Source: Thermoleophilia bacterium
GTDB taxonomy: Bacteria > Actinomycetota > Thermoleophilia > Miltoncostaeales > Miltoncostaeaceae
Assembly (NCBI GenBank): GCA_009694365.1
Contig: SHVE01000008.1
Location: 1-64,000, forward strand
DNA: 64,000 bases
Reading direction: 5' to 3'
Positions within the stretch are counted from its first letter, which is position 1; the number at the start of each line of letters is the position of its first letter. Shown piece after piece: positions 35,194 through 43,020 of this stretch. The position numbers were made by a program, and so were the translations under genes. Under the pieces are notes generated by a model. It worked only from the letters and a program-made list of their open reading frames with translations. It did no database searches and was not told where the DNA came from.

Positions 35194-36381
35194 CTAGGCG
35201 GCGGTCGTCTCGATGGGCGTGAGATCACGCAACGCGCGGATACCCACCACGCCCAACCAGAGCGACGCCGCGGTGGCCGCCATGGCCAGCGCCCCGAGTG
35301 CCCAGGTGAGCCCCACGGCATCGGCGATGAGCCCCACGATGATGAGCGGCACCGAGAACCCGCCCAAGTAGCAGGCCACGTAGTAGGCGGACAGCAACTT
35401 CCCGCGGTCCGCGACCGGGGCGATCTCGGTGCACAGGTCGACCCCTCCCTTCATCACCAGCCCGCAGGCGCCACCCGTGACGGCCACGCACGCGAGCAGC
35501 ATCGCCGTCGATCCGACCGGTGCGGCGATGACCACTCCGGCGAAGGCGGGGCAGGCGATACACAGCCCGGTGAGGATGGATCGTCGCGCGGGCAGGTTGG
35601 GCACGATCGCTTGGCTCAGCGCACCGGTCGCCAGCACGAGAAACCCGGAGGCACCCACCAGCGCGTAGTTGGTGACGCCGAGAACGCGGACGCAGAACAC
35701 CGGCACGAGTGACAGCGACACGCCGTCGAACAGGCTGAAAATCATCCCGGAGGGCACCAGCACCCGCCAGAACACGGCGCGTTCGGCCGGTGGCACCTCG
35801 AGCCGCAGCCGGATGGGTCGGCGGTGTCGCTGTACCACTGTCTCGGGCAGGAACCACACGATTGTGGCCGCGATGGCGAGTAGCACCAGATGCGCGGCGA
35901 AGGGGACCTGAAAGGGGTTTGGGGCGTATTGGATGAGAACGCCACCGATCCCCGGACCGAGCCCGAGCCCCAGACGCACCGAGATTGACGCCAGTGCGGA
36001 CGAGAACCGCCGCCTGCCCAGTGGGCTCCCGTCTATCAGGAACGCCGTGCAGGTACCGAAGAAGGCACCCGTGGCCGCCCCTTGGATGGCCCGGGCGATC
36101 AGCAGCCCAACGAGGCCGGGCTCCGACAGGATGATCACCTGGGCGATTCCCAGAGTGGTGATGGCGCCCAGGAGCACCGGACGTCGCCCGATCTGGTCGG
36201 AGAACTGCCCGAGGCTGAGCATCGAGGGCACGAGCGCCAGCACGTACATACCTAAGAACAGGGTGACGACTGTGTCGTTGAACCCGAGGTCGGACTGGTA
36301 CAGCGGGATGAGCGGGGTGATGAGGCTCGTGCCCACCGCGAAGAAGAGCAGGACGACCCATGTGCGCCAGACGCGACTCAT
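35194..36381 (-). CDS. MFS transporter, 12-helix type
   Basis: A 395-residue major facilitator with about 12 hydrophobic helices. The N-terminal helix is VLLFFAVGTSLITPLIPLYQ, followed by LGQFSDQIGRRPVLL (motif A-like) and IARAIQGAATGAFFGTCTAF. The central loop (ETVVQRHRRPIRLRLEV) separates two six-helix halves. The substrate is unknown. It is translated just upstream of the degenerate sirtuin gene, so the two may be co-transcribed, and it follows the PrmA-like gene after 12 bases on the same strand. Confidence 0.85.
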   Translation of the reverse strand: MSRVWRTWVVLLFFAVGTSLITPLIPLYQSDLGFNDTVVTLFLGMYVLALVPSMLSLGQFSDQIGRRPVLLGAITTLGIAQVIILSEPGLVGLLIARAIQGAATGAFFGTCTAFLIDGSPLGRRRFSSALASISVRLGLGLGPGIGGVLIQYAPNPFQVPFAAHLVLLAIAATIVWFLPETVVQRHRRPIRLRLEVPPAERAVFWRVLVPSGMIFSLFDGVSLSLVPVFCVRVLGVTNYALVGASGFLVLATGALSQAIVPNLPARRSILTGLCIACPAFAGVVIAAPVGSTAMLLACVAVTGGACGLVMKGGVDLCTEIAPVADRGKLLSAYYVACYLGGFSVPLIIVGLIADAVGLTWALGALAMAATAASLWLGVVGIRALRDLTPIETTAA

Positions 36382-36393
36382 GTGACGGGCACC

Positions 36394-37197
36394 CTAGGTG
36401 GGGAGCAGGACGGCGCACTTCCAGCGCCCCACCTGCTCGCACCGTACGACGTCGTAGCCGCGCACGGTCCACGCAGCGAGGACTTCCGCCATCCCGTCGG
36501 GCCGCAGGCCGGAGATCATGAGCGCGCGCGGCCCGTCGTTGCCGCATACGGCGAGCAGGGCATCCTGCGCCGGGCGCGGGGCGTTGGCCAGCACCACACG
36601 CCCGGTGATGTCGGCAGGGTCGAGGTGGTCGAGCGCCACCCGTCGACATTCCACGGAGTCGGCCAACCCACTGGCGGCAGCCGACTTCCGAGCCTGCGCC
36701 ACGGCACGCGGGTCCACGTCAACCGCCAGCGCCGTGCCGCGCCCGAGCCGCGCCCAGACGAGCGCGAGGGTCCCACTCCCGCACCCGGCATCGAGGACGG
36801 GTCCATCGGGCAGGAGTTCGAGCAGGTTTAGACACATGCCCGTGGTGGGGTGTTCGGCAAGGCCGAATCCCTCCCCCGTGACCAGAACGACCTCGGGCAG
36901 GTCATCTGGTGCCGGTGCGTGCCCCAGCGCGCGCCGGTACACGCCCCCGCCCACCGCTGCGGGAAAAGGTAGCGGGGGCGATGCACCCGGAACCTCATCC
37001 CAGGGCAGACCGAACGCCGCGAGGCGCCGTGCCTGTTCAATCGGATCACGCCCACCCGCGAGCGGTGCGCACTCAACACCACCCGCCACCCACGCAACGG
37101 GCTCCAACTCGGCGATGGCGGCGAACGCGTGGGCGATTGCCCCCGGATCGGCGTGCACCCGGATGCGCGCCGGAACCGCGGACGTAGACTCACCCAC
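36394..37197 (-). CDS. PrmA-like SAM-dependent methyltransferase
   Basis: From the GTG at 37197 the product is 267 residues. GEGFGLAEHPTTGMCLNLLE and LDAGCGSGTLALVWARLG (SAM motif I) are characteristic of PrmA, the ribosomal protein L11 methyltransferase. TALAVDVDPRAVAQARKSAA is motif II, and VVLANAPRPAQDALLAV is in the place of the ANI-L motif IV. The N-terminal domain is short and unusual. It may methylate a lysine in a protein or another substrate. The GTG sits almost back-to-back with the divergent aldehyde dehydrogenase start, so the true start may be further downstream. Confidence 0.75.
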   Translation of the reverse strand: MGESTSAVPARIRVHADPGAIAHAFAAIAELEPVAWVAGGVECAPLAGGRDPIEQARRLAAFGLPWDEVPGASPPLPFPAAVGGGVYRRALGHAPAPDDLPEVVLVTGEGFGLAEHPTTGMCLNLLELLPDGPVLDAGCGSGTLALVWARLGRGTALAVDVDPRAVAQARKSAAASGLADSVECRRVALDHLDPADITGRVVLANAPRPAQDALLAVCGNDGPRALMISGLRPDGMAEVLAAWTVRGYDVVRCEQVGRWKCAVLLPT

Positions 37198-37198
37198 C

Positions 37199-38506
37199 GT
37201 GAGCACCGCGACGCAGATGATCGCCGTCGCCCGGTACGCGGTGGCGGAGCTCGCAACGATGGATCTGGACGCCCGTCTCGACCTGGTGGCATCGGGGGCG
37301 CGGGCGATCGCCGCCGAGGCCCAGATCATCGAAGACATGGCGGTATCCGAGGCCGGGCAGGCACGCGCGTTCGCGCGCCGTGAGATCGCGAGCGCGCTCG
37401 CGTTGCTCGACGCCCTTCCCCAGATGGCCGAGGCCATTCGACCGCGCGACGTCCCCGCGCGATCGGGACGTACGCGCCTCGAATGGGCGCCCTACGGCGT
37501 GGTCCTCGGCCTCCACGCCGCCAACTCGCCCATCTGGGTGCCCACGCTCGTCGCGGCATCCGCCGTGGCTGGGGGCAACGCGGTGCTCGCCCGGCCGTCG
37601 CGGCGCGTCGGCGGCACCACGGCGCGCGTGCTCCAGGCCCTCACCTACCGATGGCCGGTGGGCGCCCTGCAGGTGGTGACGGCCCCACCCGAGGAGGCCG
37701 AGGCCATGATCACCGCGCCCGGTATCGGCGCCGTTGTCGCACATGCGTCCACGGCCACCTGCCGGCGGCACATGGCAGCTCTCGCGGCCGCCTATGCCAA
37801 CGGCACCACCATGCGCCCGTACATCCCCGAGGCGTCCGGCAACGACGCCATGGTGGTGCTGGACGGGGCCGACATGGACCGCGCGGCGGCCGCGGCGGCC
37901 CTCGGCGGGTTCGCCAACGCCGGGCAACTCTGCATGGCAGCAAAGCGCATCATCGTGGAACGGGCGGCCCGCGACGAATTCGTCCCCCGCCTCATTACGG
38001 CGGTGGGCGGCCTGGTTACCGGCCCGGCGGATGACGAGGCCACCGATGTGGCACCCATCGCGGGCCCCGCGCGCGAGCGCGCGCGTGCCGACATCGACGA
38101 GGCGGTGGCGGCGGGCGGAATCGTACTGACGGGTGGCGAGGTGGGCGGGGTGCTCATGCCAACCGTGGTACTGCTCCCCGTGCCCGCCCGTGAATGCCGC
38201 CTGTGGCGCGAGGAGTCGTTCGCGCCCGTACGGGGCTTGGTTGTTGCGGATGACGCCCGGCACGCCGTCATGCTGGCCAACGACTCGCCGTTCGGCCTCG
38301 GTGCGGCGGTGTTCGGACCGCACGACCGCGCGTGCACCGTGGCATCCGCGCTCACCGGAGCACGCATCACCGTCAACGAGGGTCCGCTGTACCAGGACCC
38401 GTATCTGGTGGTGGGTGGGGTGGGCGATTCGGGTTTCGCCGGTGCGCGACCCAAGGTGGAGCAACTCGTCTACGCGCGTCGAGTGCACGTCGCCGACGGC
38501 GCCTGA
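37199..38506 (+). CDS. Aldehyde dehydrogenase-like protein
   Basis: From the GTG at 37199 the product is 435 residues (an ATG at 37217 is an alternative). The NAD-binding and catalytic elements are APYGVVLGLHAANSPIWVPT, a Cys in FANAGQLCMAAKRI (catalytic position), and REESFAPVRGLVVADD near the end. The catalytic Glu of LELGG is not obvious; the corresponding segment reads YIPEASGNDAMVVLDGAD. The protein is shorter than typical ALDHs (about 480-500). It may be an ALDH relative of altered mechanism. It is divergent from the PrmA-like gene and convergent with another ALDH gene, with only five bases between the stops. Confidence 0.72.
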   Translation: MSTATQMIAVARYAVAELATMDLDARLDLVASGARAIAAEAQIIEDMAVSEAGQARAFARREIASALALLDALPQMAEAIRPRDVPARSGRTRLEWAPYGVVLGLHAANSPIWVPTLVAASAVAGGNAVLARPSRRVGGTTARVLQALTYRWPVGALQVVTAPPEEAEAMITAPGIGAVVAHASTATCRRHMAALAAAYANGTTMRPYIPEASGNDAMVVLDGADMDRAAAAAALGGFANAGQLCMAAKRIIVERAARDEFVPRLITAVGGLVTGPADDEATDVAPIAGPARERARADIDEAVAAGGIVLTGGEVGGVLMPTVVLLPVPARECRLWREESFAPVRGLVVADDARHAVMLANDSPFGLGAAVFGPHDRACTVASALTGARITVNEGPLYQDPYLVVGGVGDSGFAGARPKVEQLVYARRVHVADGA

Positions 38507-38511
38507 AACCC

Positions 38512-39900
38512 TCAGGCGAGCACGCGCAGGTGCTGCCACCGGATAAAGGCCTCGAGTCCGGGCCGACCGAGTTCGGCGCCGATGCCCGACCCCTTCCACC
38601 CCGCGTACGGAGCGTACGGAACGACCACGCGCCAGCCGTTGACCACCACCGTGCCGCAGTCGATGCGCTCCGCCACCTCGAGGGTGCGTCGCGAGGGCCC
38701 GCCGCACACGTAGGACACGAGGCCGTAGTCGGGGCGGTTCACCTCCGCGATGGCCTCGTCCACGGTGTCGTACGGGATAACCGCGACGATGGGGGTGAAC
38801 GACTCCTCGTCGATGAGGAGCACACCCGGTCCCGCGCCCGTGACCAACGCGGGCTCCACGTAGTTGCCGTCGAGCAGTGCACCACCCTCGACCGTGGCTC
38901 CCTTCGCGCGGGCGTCATCCAGGAGCATCGCGTGGCGCGCGCGACCCCGATCGGTGGCCATGGGACCTAACGCCACCGTGGCGATGCTCGCACGCAGCCG
39001 ATCGAGAAGACCCGCCTCGAGCGCACGCGGAACGAGCACCCGATTGACCGAGTAACACGCCTGGCCGCAGTTGGCGTAGCCCTGAACGACGGCCACCTCG
39101 GCCGCAACGTCGAGATCCGCGTCATCGAGCACCACAAGTGCGCCATGGCCTCCGAGTTCCAGCGACAGCGCCTTGAGGCGCGGCGACGCCCATGCGGCGA
39201 CCTGTTCGGCCACGCGGCGCGACCCGGTGAACGCCACCTTATCCACGCCCGGATGGGTGCACAGGGCCTCACCAAGAATCAGGCCGTCACCGGTGATGCA
39301 CGACACCACGCCATCCGGGATCCCGGCCTCGGTGGCGAGATCGCACAGCATCCGGGCGGCGAGAGGTGCTTCGGTGGAGGGCTTGACGATCATGCAGCAC
39401 CCGGCCGCGAGGGCCGGACCCAGCTTCCACAGCACCAGTGCGACGGGGAAGTTCCACGGGGTGATGGCGGCCACCACACCGATGGGCGCGGGGCGCACGA
39501 TGCTCCCGGTGGAAAGGGTGGCGCCGGGGAGATGCATGATCCACAGTCGCTCCGCCTCACCGGCAAAATGGTGCATCACTTCACAGCTTCGGGCCACCTC
39601 GGCCTGGGCCTCGGCGAGGGGCTTACCTTCCTCGCGGTGAATGAGCTCCGCGATCTCCGGCTGGTGACGATCGAGCACCGCGGCGTATGCGCGGATGTGG
39701 GCGGCGCGACCCAACGGTGCCAGTGCCTCCCACGCAGGGAGCGCAGCACGGGCGGCGGCCACTGCCGCCTCGACATCCTCGGGTCGTCCGGCGGCCACCT
39801 CACCTATCACCGCGCCCGTCGCGCGATCGGTGATGGGTAGCCAATCGGGCGTATCCACGCGCAGATCCCCAATGACCAAGGGGTACCGGGGTACTGCCAC
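38512..39900 (-). CDS. NAD(P)-dependent aldehyde dehydrogenase
   Basis: The GTG at 39900 gives 462 residues. It contains VVAAITPWNFPVALVLWKLG, the Rossmann turn VAFTGSRRVAEQVA, the catalytic Glu in SLELGGHGALVVL and the catalytic Cys in YANCGQACYSVNRV. The EESFTPIVAVIPYDTV segment is conserved. It resembles succinate-semialdehyde and lactaldehyde dehydrogenases. The gene follows the 135-aa hypothetical after four bases. The longer open frame to 40161 overlaps that gene and is not used. Confidence 0.88.
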   Translation of the reverse strand: MAVPRYPLVIGDLRVDTPDWLPITDRATGAVIGEVAAGRPEDVEAAVAAARAALPAWEALAPLGRAAHIRAYAAVLDRHQPEIAELIHREEGKPLAEAQAEVARSCEVMHHFAGEAERLWIMHLPGATLSTGSIVRPAPIGVVAAITPWNFPVALVLWKLGPALAAGCCMIVKPSTEAPLAARMLCDLATEAGIPDGVVSCITGDGLILGEALCTHPGVDKVAFTGSRRVAEQVAAWASPRLKALSLELGGHGALVVLDDADLDVAAEVAVVQGYANCGQACYSVNRVLVPRALEAGLLDRLRASIATVALGPMATDRGRARHAMLLDDARAKGATVEGGALLDGNYVEPALVTGAGPGVLLIDEESFTPIVAVIPYDTVDEAIAEVNRPDYGLVSYVCGGPSRRTLEVAERIDCGTVVVNGWRVVVPYAPYAGWKGSGIGAELGRPGLEAFIRWQHLRVLA

Positions 39901-39904
39901 GGGG

Positions 39905-40312
39905 TCAGGCCGTCCCGGAAACCCGTACGACGTGCCGAACACGCCACGCGGGCTGGAATCCGTCCACGTCCTGGATGTCGAACCGGGACAGGTGGCGGGC
40001 ATCCTGCGCGTCGGCCGCCCACACCTCGATCTCATGGACGTCGCGGCGCTCGAAGAACGCGCCCTCGGCCTCCCACACCGCGTAGACCACGCGGTAACGA
40101 TGGGTTCCGGGTGCCTTGGGGGTGAGGGGCTTAAGCACGCCCAGCGACCACTTGTCCTCACCCGATGCGCGGTCGGCGAGGGCCTTGGCAGCGGTACGGC
40201 GGGCGCGTGCCAAGTCGGGCGCCTCGAACACGACGCGGCCCGCCACGCGGGGGCGTCGTGCCCCCGGGGGCCGACGCAGCAGGGTGATCTCCCAAGAGGG
40301 GAACGGTGTCAT
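39905..40312 (-). CDS. Hypothetical protein
   Basis: A 135-residue protein with mixed charge, rich in Arg and Trp (FPSWEITLLRRPPGARRP, YAVWEAEGAFFERRDVHEIE). It is read from ATG 40312 and is followed four bases later by the aldehyde dehydrogenase start, suggesting one transcript. The strand-like pattern (VRVSGTA end) hints at a small alpha+beta fold. No family is recognised. Confidence 0.6.
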   Translation of the reverse strand: MTPFPSWEITLLRRPPGARRPRVAGRVVFEAPDLARARRTAAKALADRASGEDKWSLGVLKPLTPKAPGTHRYRVVYAVWEAEGAFFERRDVHEIEVWAADAQDARHLSRFDIQDVDGFQPAWRVRHVVRVSGTA

Positions 40313-40337
40313 GGACCGGGCACGTTACCCCCGGTCC

Positions 40338-40376
40338 GCATTCCGCGCCTGAATGCGCGGAATGCGTGATTATGCT
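40338..40376. promoter_or_regulatory. Perfect 11-bp inverted repeat and putative -10 box
   Basis: GCATTCCGCGC and GCGCGGAATGC pair perfectly around a 6-base loop (40338-40365). A TATGCT hexamer at 40371-40376 could be the -10 element for the plus-strand cobalamin-riboswitch transcript, with the palindrome lying over the -35 region. The inverted repeat may therefore be an operator. It also lies about 25 bases upstream of the divergent minus-strand gene start. Confidence 0.4.
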
Positions 40377-40423
40377 GCACTTATCAAACCCGGGCCGACA
40401 CCCCGGGAGGAGGCTAGGGTGGG

Positions 40424-40605
40424 GTCGCTTTCGGTTGGTGGTCACCCTCCGGGGTGCGTGAGAGGGAAGCCGGTGTGACTCCGGCGCGGTCCCGCCACTG
40501 TGACCCGCGAGCGTCACCACTAGGCGAGAAGCCGGCCACTGGTCCGCACGGACCGGGAAGGTGTGGATGACGTGATGACCGGGGAGTCAGGAGACCTGCC
40601 GCTGA
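40424..40605 (+). promoter_or_regulatory. Adenosylcobalamin (B12) riboswitch
   Basis: The leader carries GGTTGGTGGTCACCC, then GAGAGGGAAGCCGGTG, GACTCCGGCGCGGTCC and CGCCACTGTGACCC, and ends with the B12 box GAGTCAGGAGACCTGCC near 40584-40600. These are conserved blocks of the cobalamin riboswitch in the usual order and spacing. It normally lowers expression when adenosylcobalamin is abundant. The ATG of the secreted DUF4430 protein is about 40 bases downstream, with GAAGGAG just before it. Confidence 0.95.
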
Positions 40606-40645
40606 CCGTGAGACACACATCCTTTCGTGGATCGAAGGAGTCCGA

Positions 40646-41398
40646 ATGACCAAGTACCTCGGCCGCATCGCGGCCGTCACCGTCGTGGGTGCGCTCGCGC
40701 TCGCCCCGATCGCATTTAGCGCGGTATCCCCTGGCCCCACCGACATCTCCACCGTCATCTCGGTGGAGGGTCCCACCCGAAACATGGTCATGCCCATGGC
40801 GGCCACCGTGCCCACGGCGGCCGGCATCGCCACCGTCACCGATTCGACGGGCCAGCGGGTCCGTATGAGCCGGAGGAGCGTGGGCGTGCTGAGCCTCAGC
40901 ACACTCAAAACGGCCGGCGTCAAAGTGAAGTGGGTGTACTACCCCGCCTTCCAGGCCCCCTACATCGAAACGATCGGCGGCGTCGCGCCCAAGGGCCTCA
41001 AGGGCTGGTCGTTCCGGGTCAACGGTATCGCGTTCAACCGGTCCTCCAATATGGTGAACTTGGGTCGGGGCGACCGCGTGGTGTGGGCGTGGGGTACCGG
41101 GAAGGAGCCGGCCCTCACCATCACCCAGCCGGCCACGGGCTCCGCACCGGGCGCAACGGTGAGCGGCGTCAGCGTCACGGCCGTCATCACGCAGGTGACG
41201 ACCACGGGCGTCCGTAGCCCGGCATCCGGTGCCACGGTCACCTACGGAGGCGCAACGGTGACCACCGGCGCCGACGGAACTGCCACGTTCACGACGGTTT
41301 CCGGCGTCAACGTCCTCCGCGCGATCAAGGCCGGACGTGTGCCGTCCATTATGTCCATCTGCACAATCGGCACCTCGCCGGAGTGTCTGGCGGCGTAG
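40646..41398 (+). CDS. Secreted DUF4430 protein, transcobalamin-like
   Basis: A 250-residue exported protein with a signal peptide (MTKYLGRIAAVTVVGALALA, cleavage near AFSA). Residues about 75-150 fit a DUF4430 domain: VGVLSLSTLKTAGVKVKWVY, GLKGWSFRVNGIAFN and RGDRVVWAWGTG. DUF4430 is the domain also found at the C-terminus of intrinsic factor and transcobalamin, and such proteins may bind cobalamin outside the cell. The last 100 residues are a Thr-rich Ig-like repeat. Control by an adenosylcobalamin riboswitch supports a B12 role. No LPxTG or lipobox is seen. No BtuCDF-type genes lie in the window. Binding is inferred, not proven. Confidence 0.85.
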   Translation: MTKYLGRIAAVTVVGALALAPIAFSAVSPGPTDISTVISVEGPTRNMVMPMAATVPTAAGIATVTDSTGQRVRMSRRSVGVLSLSTLKTAGVKVKWVYYPAFQAPYIETIGGVAPKGLKGWSFRVNGIAFNRSSNMVNLGRGDRVVWAWGTGKEPALTITQPATGSAPGATVSGVSVTAVITQVTTTGVRSPASGATVTYGGATVTTGADGTATFTTVSGVNVLRAIKAGRVPSIMSICTIGTSPECLAA

Positions 41399-41405
41399 GC
41401 AACCG

Positions 41406-42374
41406 ATGGACGGACACGCCCACGATCTCGTTGCCGCAGGGGCTCGGGCCCTTGCGAACGGCGAGCTCGTGGCGTTTCCCACCGAGACCGTCTACGGCCT
41501 GGGGGCCGACGCACTCAACCCCCAGGCCGTAGACCGTGTCTTCACCGCGAAGGGCCGGCCGCGGGATCACCCGCTCATCTGCCACGTGGGATCCATTGAC
41601 GACATGACCCCGCTGGTTGCGGAGGTCACGCCCGACGCCCGCGTCCTGGCCGAGGCCTTCTGGCCGGGGCCCCTCACCCTTATCCTCAGGCGCTCCCACC
41701 GCGTGCCGGATGCCGTCACCGGCGGCCTTGACACCCTCGCCGTGCGCGTGCCCGCGCATCCCCTCGCACTCGCTCTGCTCACCGCGTTCGGAGGGCCCGT
41801 GGCCGCGCCATCGGCAAACCGGTTCGGGCGCCCGAGCCCCACGCGCGCGGAAGATGTGGCGTTCGAACTCGGCGACGCCGTGAGTGTCATCCTCGACGGA
41901 GGTCCCTGCGAGATCGGCATCGAGTCCACCGTTCTGGACCTCACCACCGACCCCCCCCAGATCCTCCGGCCCGGGAGCATCGGCGCCGACGCGATCGCCA
42001 CCATCATCGGACGACCGGTGAGTGCCACCCCCACCGGGCCCTCCCGCGCACCCGGCATGCGGGAGCAGCACTACGCCCCGGGGGCGCGGGTGGAGATTCT
42101 CGCCGCACGTGCCGTGCCCCGTCGCGCGAGGGTCCTCCACGCCAACGGAGTCGCCGTGGCCGTGCTCGCGCCGGATGAGATCCCCGCTCTCCCACCGTCG
42201 GCGTTGCTGCTCGGTCCGGCCCGAACCCCGGCCGCGTACGCCGCCATTCTCTATGCCGCCTTCCGTCGCGCGGACGCAGCGGGCGTCACCGTCATCCTTG
42301 CCGTGCCACCGCCGGATGAGGGAATCGGCACCGCAATCCGCGACCGCCTCGCGAGGGCCGCCGCAGGCCGCTGA
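41406..42374 (+). CDS. Threonylcarbamoyl-AMP synthase, Sua5 type
   Basis: The ATG at 41406 gives 322 residues. The YrdC domain has AFPTETVYGLGADALN, the nucleotide pocket AKGRPRDHPLICHVG, RVPAHPLALALL and APSANRFGRPSPT. A C-terminal Sua5-specific extension follows (APGMREQHYAPGA linker, then about 90 residues). The enzyme makes threonylcarbamoyl-AMP for the universal t6A modification at tRNA position 37. It starts eight bases after the stop of the riboswitch-controlled gene, so read-through from that promoter is possible. Confidence 0.93.
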   Translation: MDGHAHDLVAAGARALANGELVAFPTETVYGLGADALNPQAVDRVFTAKGRPRDHPLICHVGSIDDMTPLVAEVTPDARVLAEAFWPGPLTLILRRSHRVPDAVTGGLDTLAVRVPAHPLALALLTAFGGPVAAPSANRFGRPSPTRAEDVAFELGDAVSVILDGGPCEIGIESTVLDLTTDPPQILRPGSIGADAIATIIGRPVSATPTGPSRAPGMREQHYAPGARVEILAARAVPRRARVLHANGVAVAVLAPDEIPALPPSALLLGPARTPAAYAAILYAAFRRADAAGVTVILAVPPPDEGIGTAIRDRLARAAAGR

Positions 42375-42417
42375 TCGTTCCCCCGCTCTCCGCGTGCGAG
42401 GAGCCTACAATCGACCC

Positions 42418-43020
42418 ATGGTGCGCACCGCAGTCATCGCACTTATCCTGGCGGGCGGGGTACCGCTCGCCGTGGCGACACCGGCCGCCACCACCGGGCC
42501 GGTGGCCCCGGCGGCCCGGAGCGGGGGCTCGGTGCTCACTGGCACCTACGACCGACTGGTGGGTGGGCGTATCGATCTGGCCGCCCTTCGCGGGCGCGTC
42601 GTGCTGGTGGTCAACACCGCGAGCCGCTGCGGCTTCACCCGCCAGTACGCATCGCTCGAGACCCTTTGGAGGACCCGACGCGCCGAGGGCGTCACCGTCG
42701 TCGGCGTACCGTCACACGACTTCAAGCAAGAGCTGCCGAGCAATGGCGAGGTGGTGCGGTTCTGCACACGCAACTTCGGTGTGTCGTTCCCCATGCTCCG
42801 GATATCCACGGTGACCGGCCCGCGTGCCATCCGGCTGTTCACGGGACTCGCCGCCCCGTCGTGGAGTGGCGCGCCCACGTGGAACTTCACCAAGTACCTC
42901 ATCGACCGACAGGGGCGACCGGCGATGCGCCTCGCCCCATCCATCACCCCGGACTCCCCCACCATGACGGCCGCGATCAACGCGCTGCTGGCCGAACGCG
43001 GCATACGGAGGGGAACCTAG
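42418..43020 (+). CDS. Secreted glutathione peroxidase family protein
   Basis: The ATG at 42418 gives 200 residues with a signal peptide (ALILAGGVPLAVATPA). The peroxidatic Cys lies in LVVNTASRCGFTRQYASLE. The usual PCNQFG motif is GVPSHDFKQELPSN, so the catalytic Gln/Asn positions are changed, while WNFTKYLIDRQG is conserved. The protein would act on peroxides outside the cytoplasmic membrane, likely with a thioredoxin-like reductant rather than glutathione. Its stop overlaps the convergent GMC oxidoreductase stop as CTAG. Confidence 0.85.
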   Translation: MVRTAVIALILAGGVPLAVATPAATTGPVAPAARSGGSVLTGTYDRLVGGRIDLAALRGRVVLVVNTASRCGFTRQYASLETLWRTRRAEGVTVVGVPSHDFKQELPSNGEVVRFCTRNFGVSFPMLRISTVTGPRAIRLFTGLAAPSWSGAPTWNFTKYLIDRQGRPAMRLAPSITPDSPTMTAAINALLAERGIRRGT

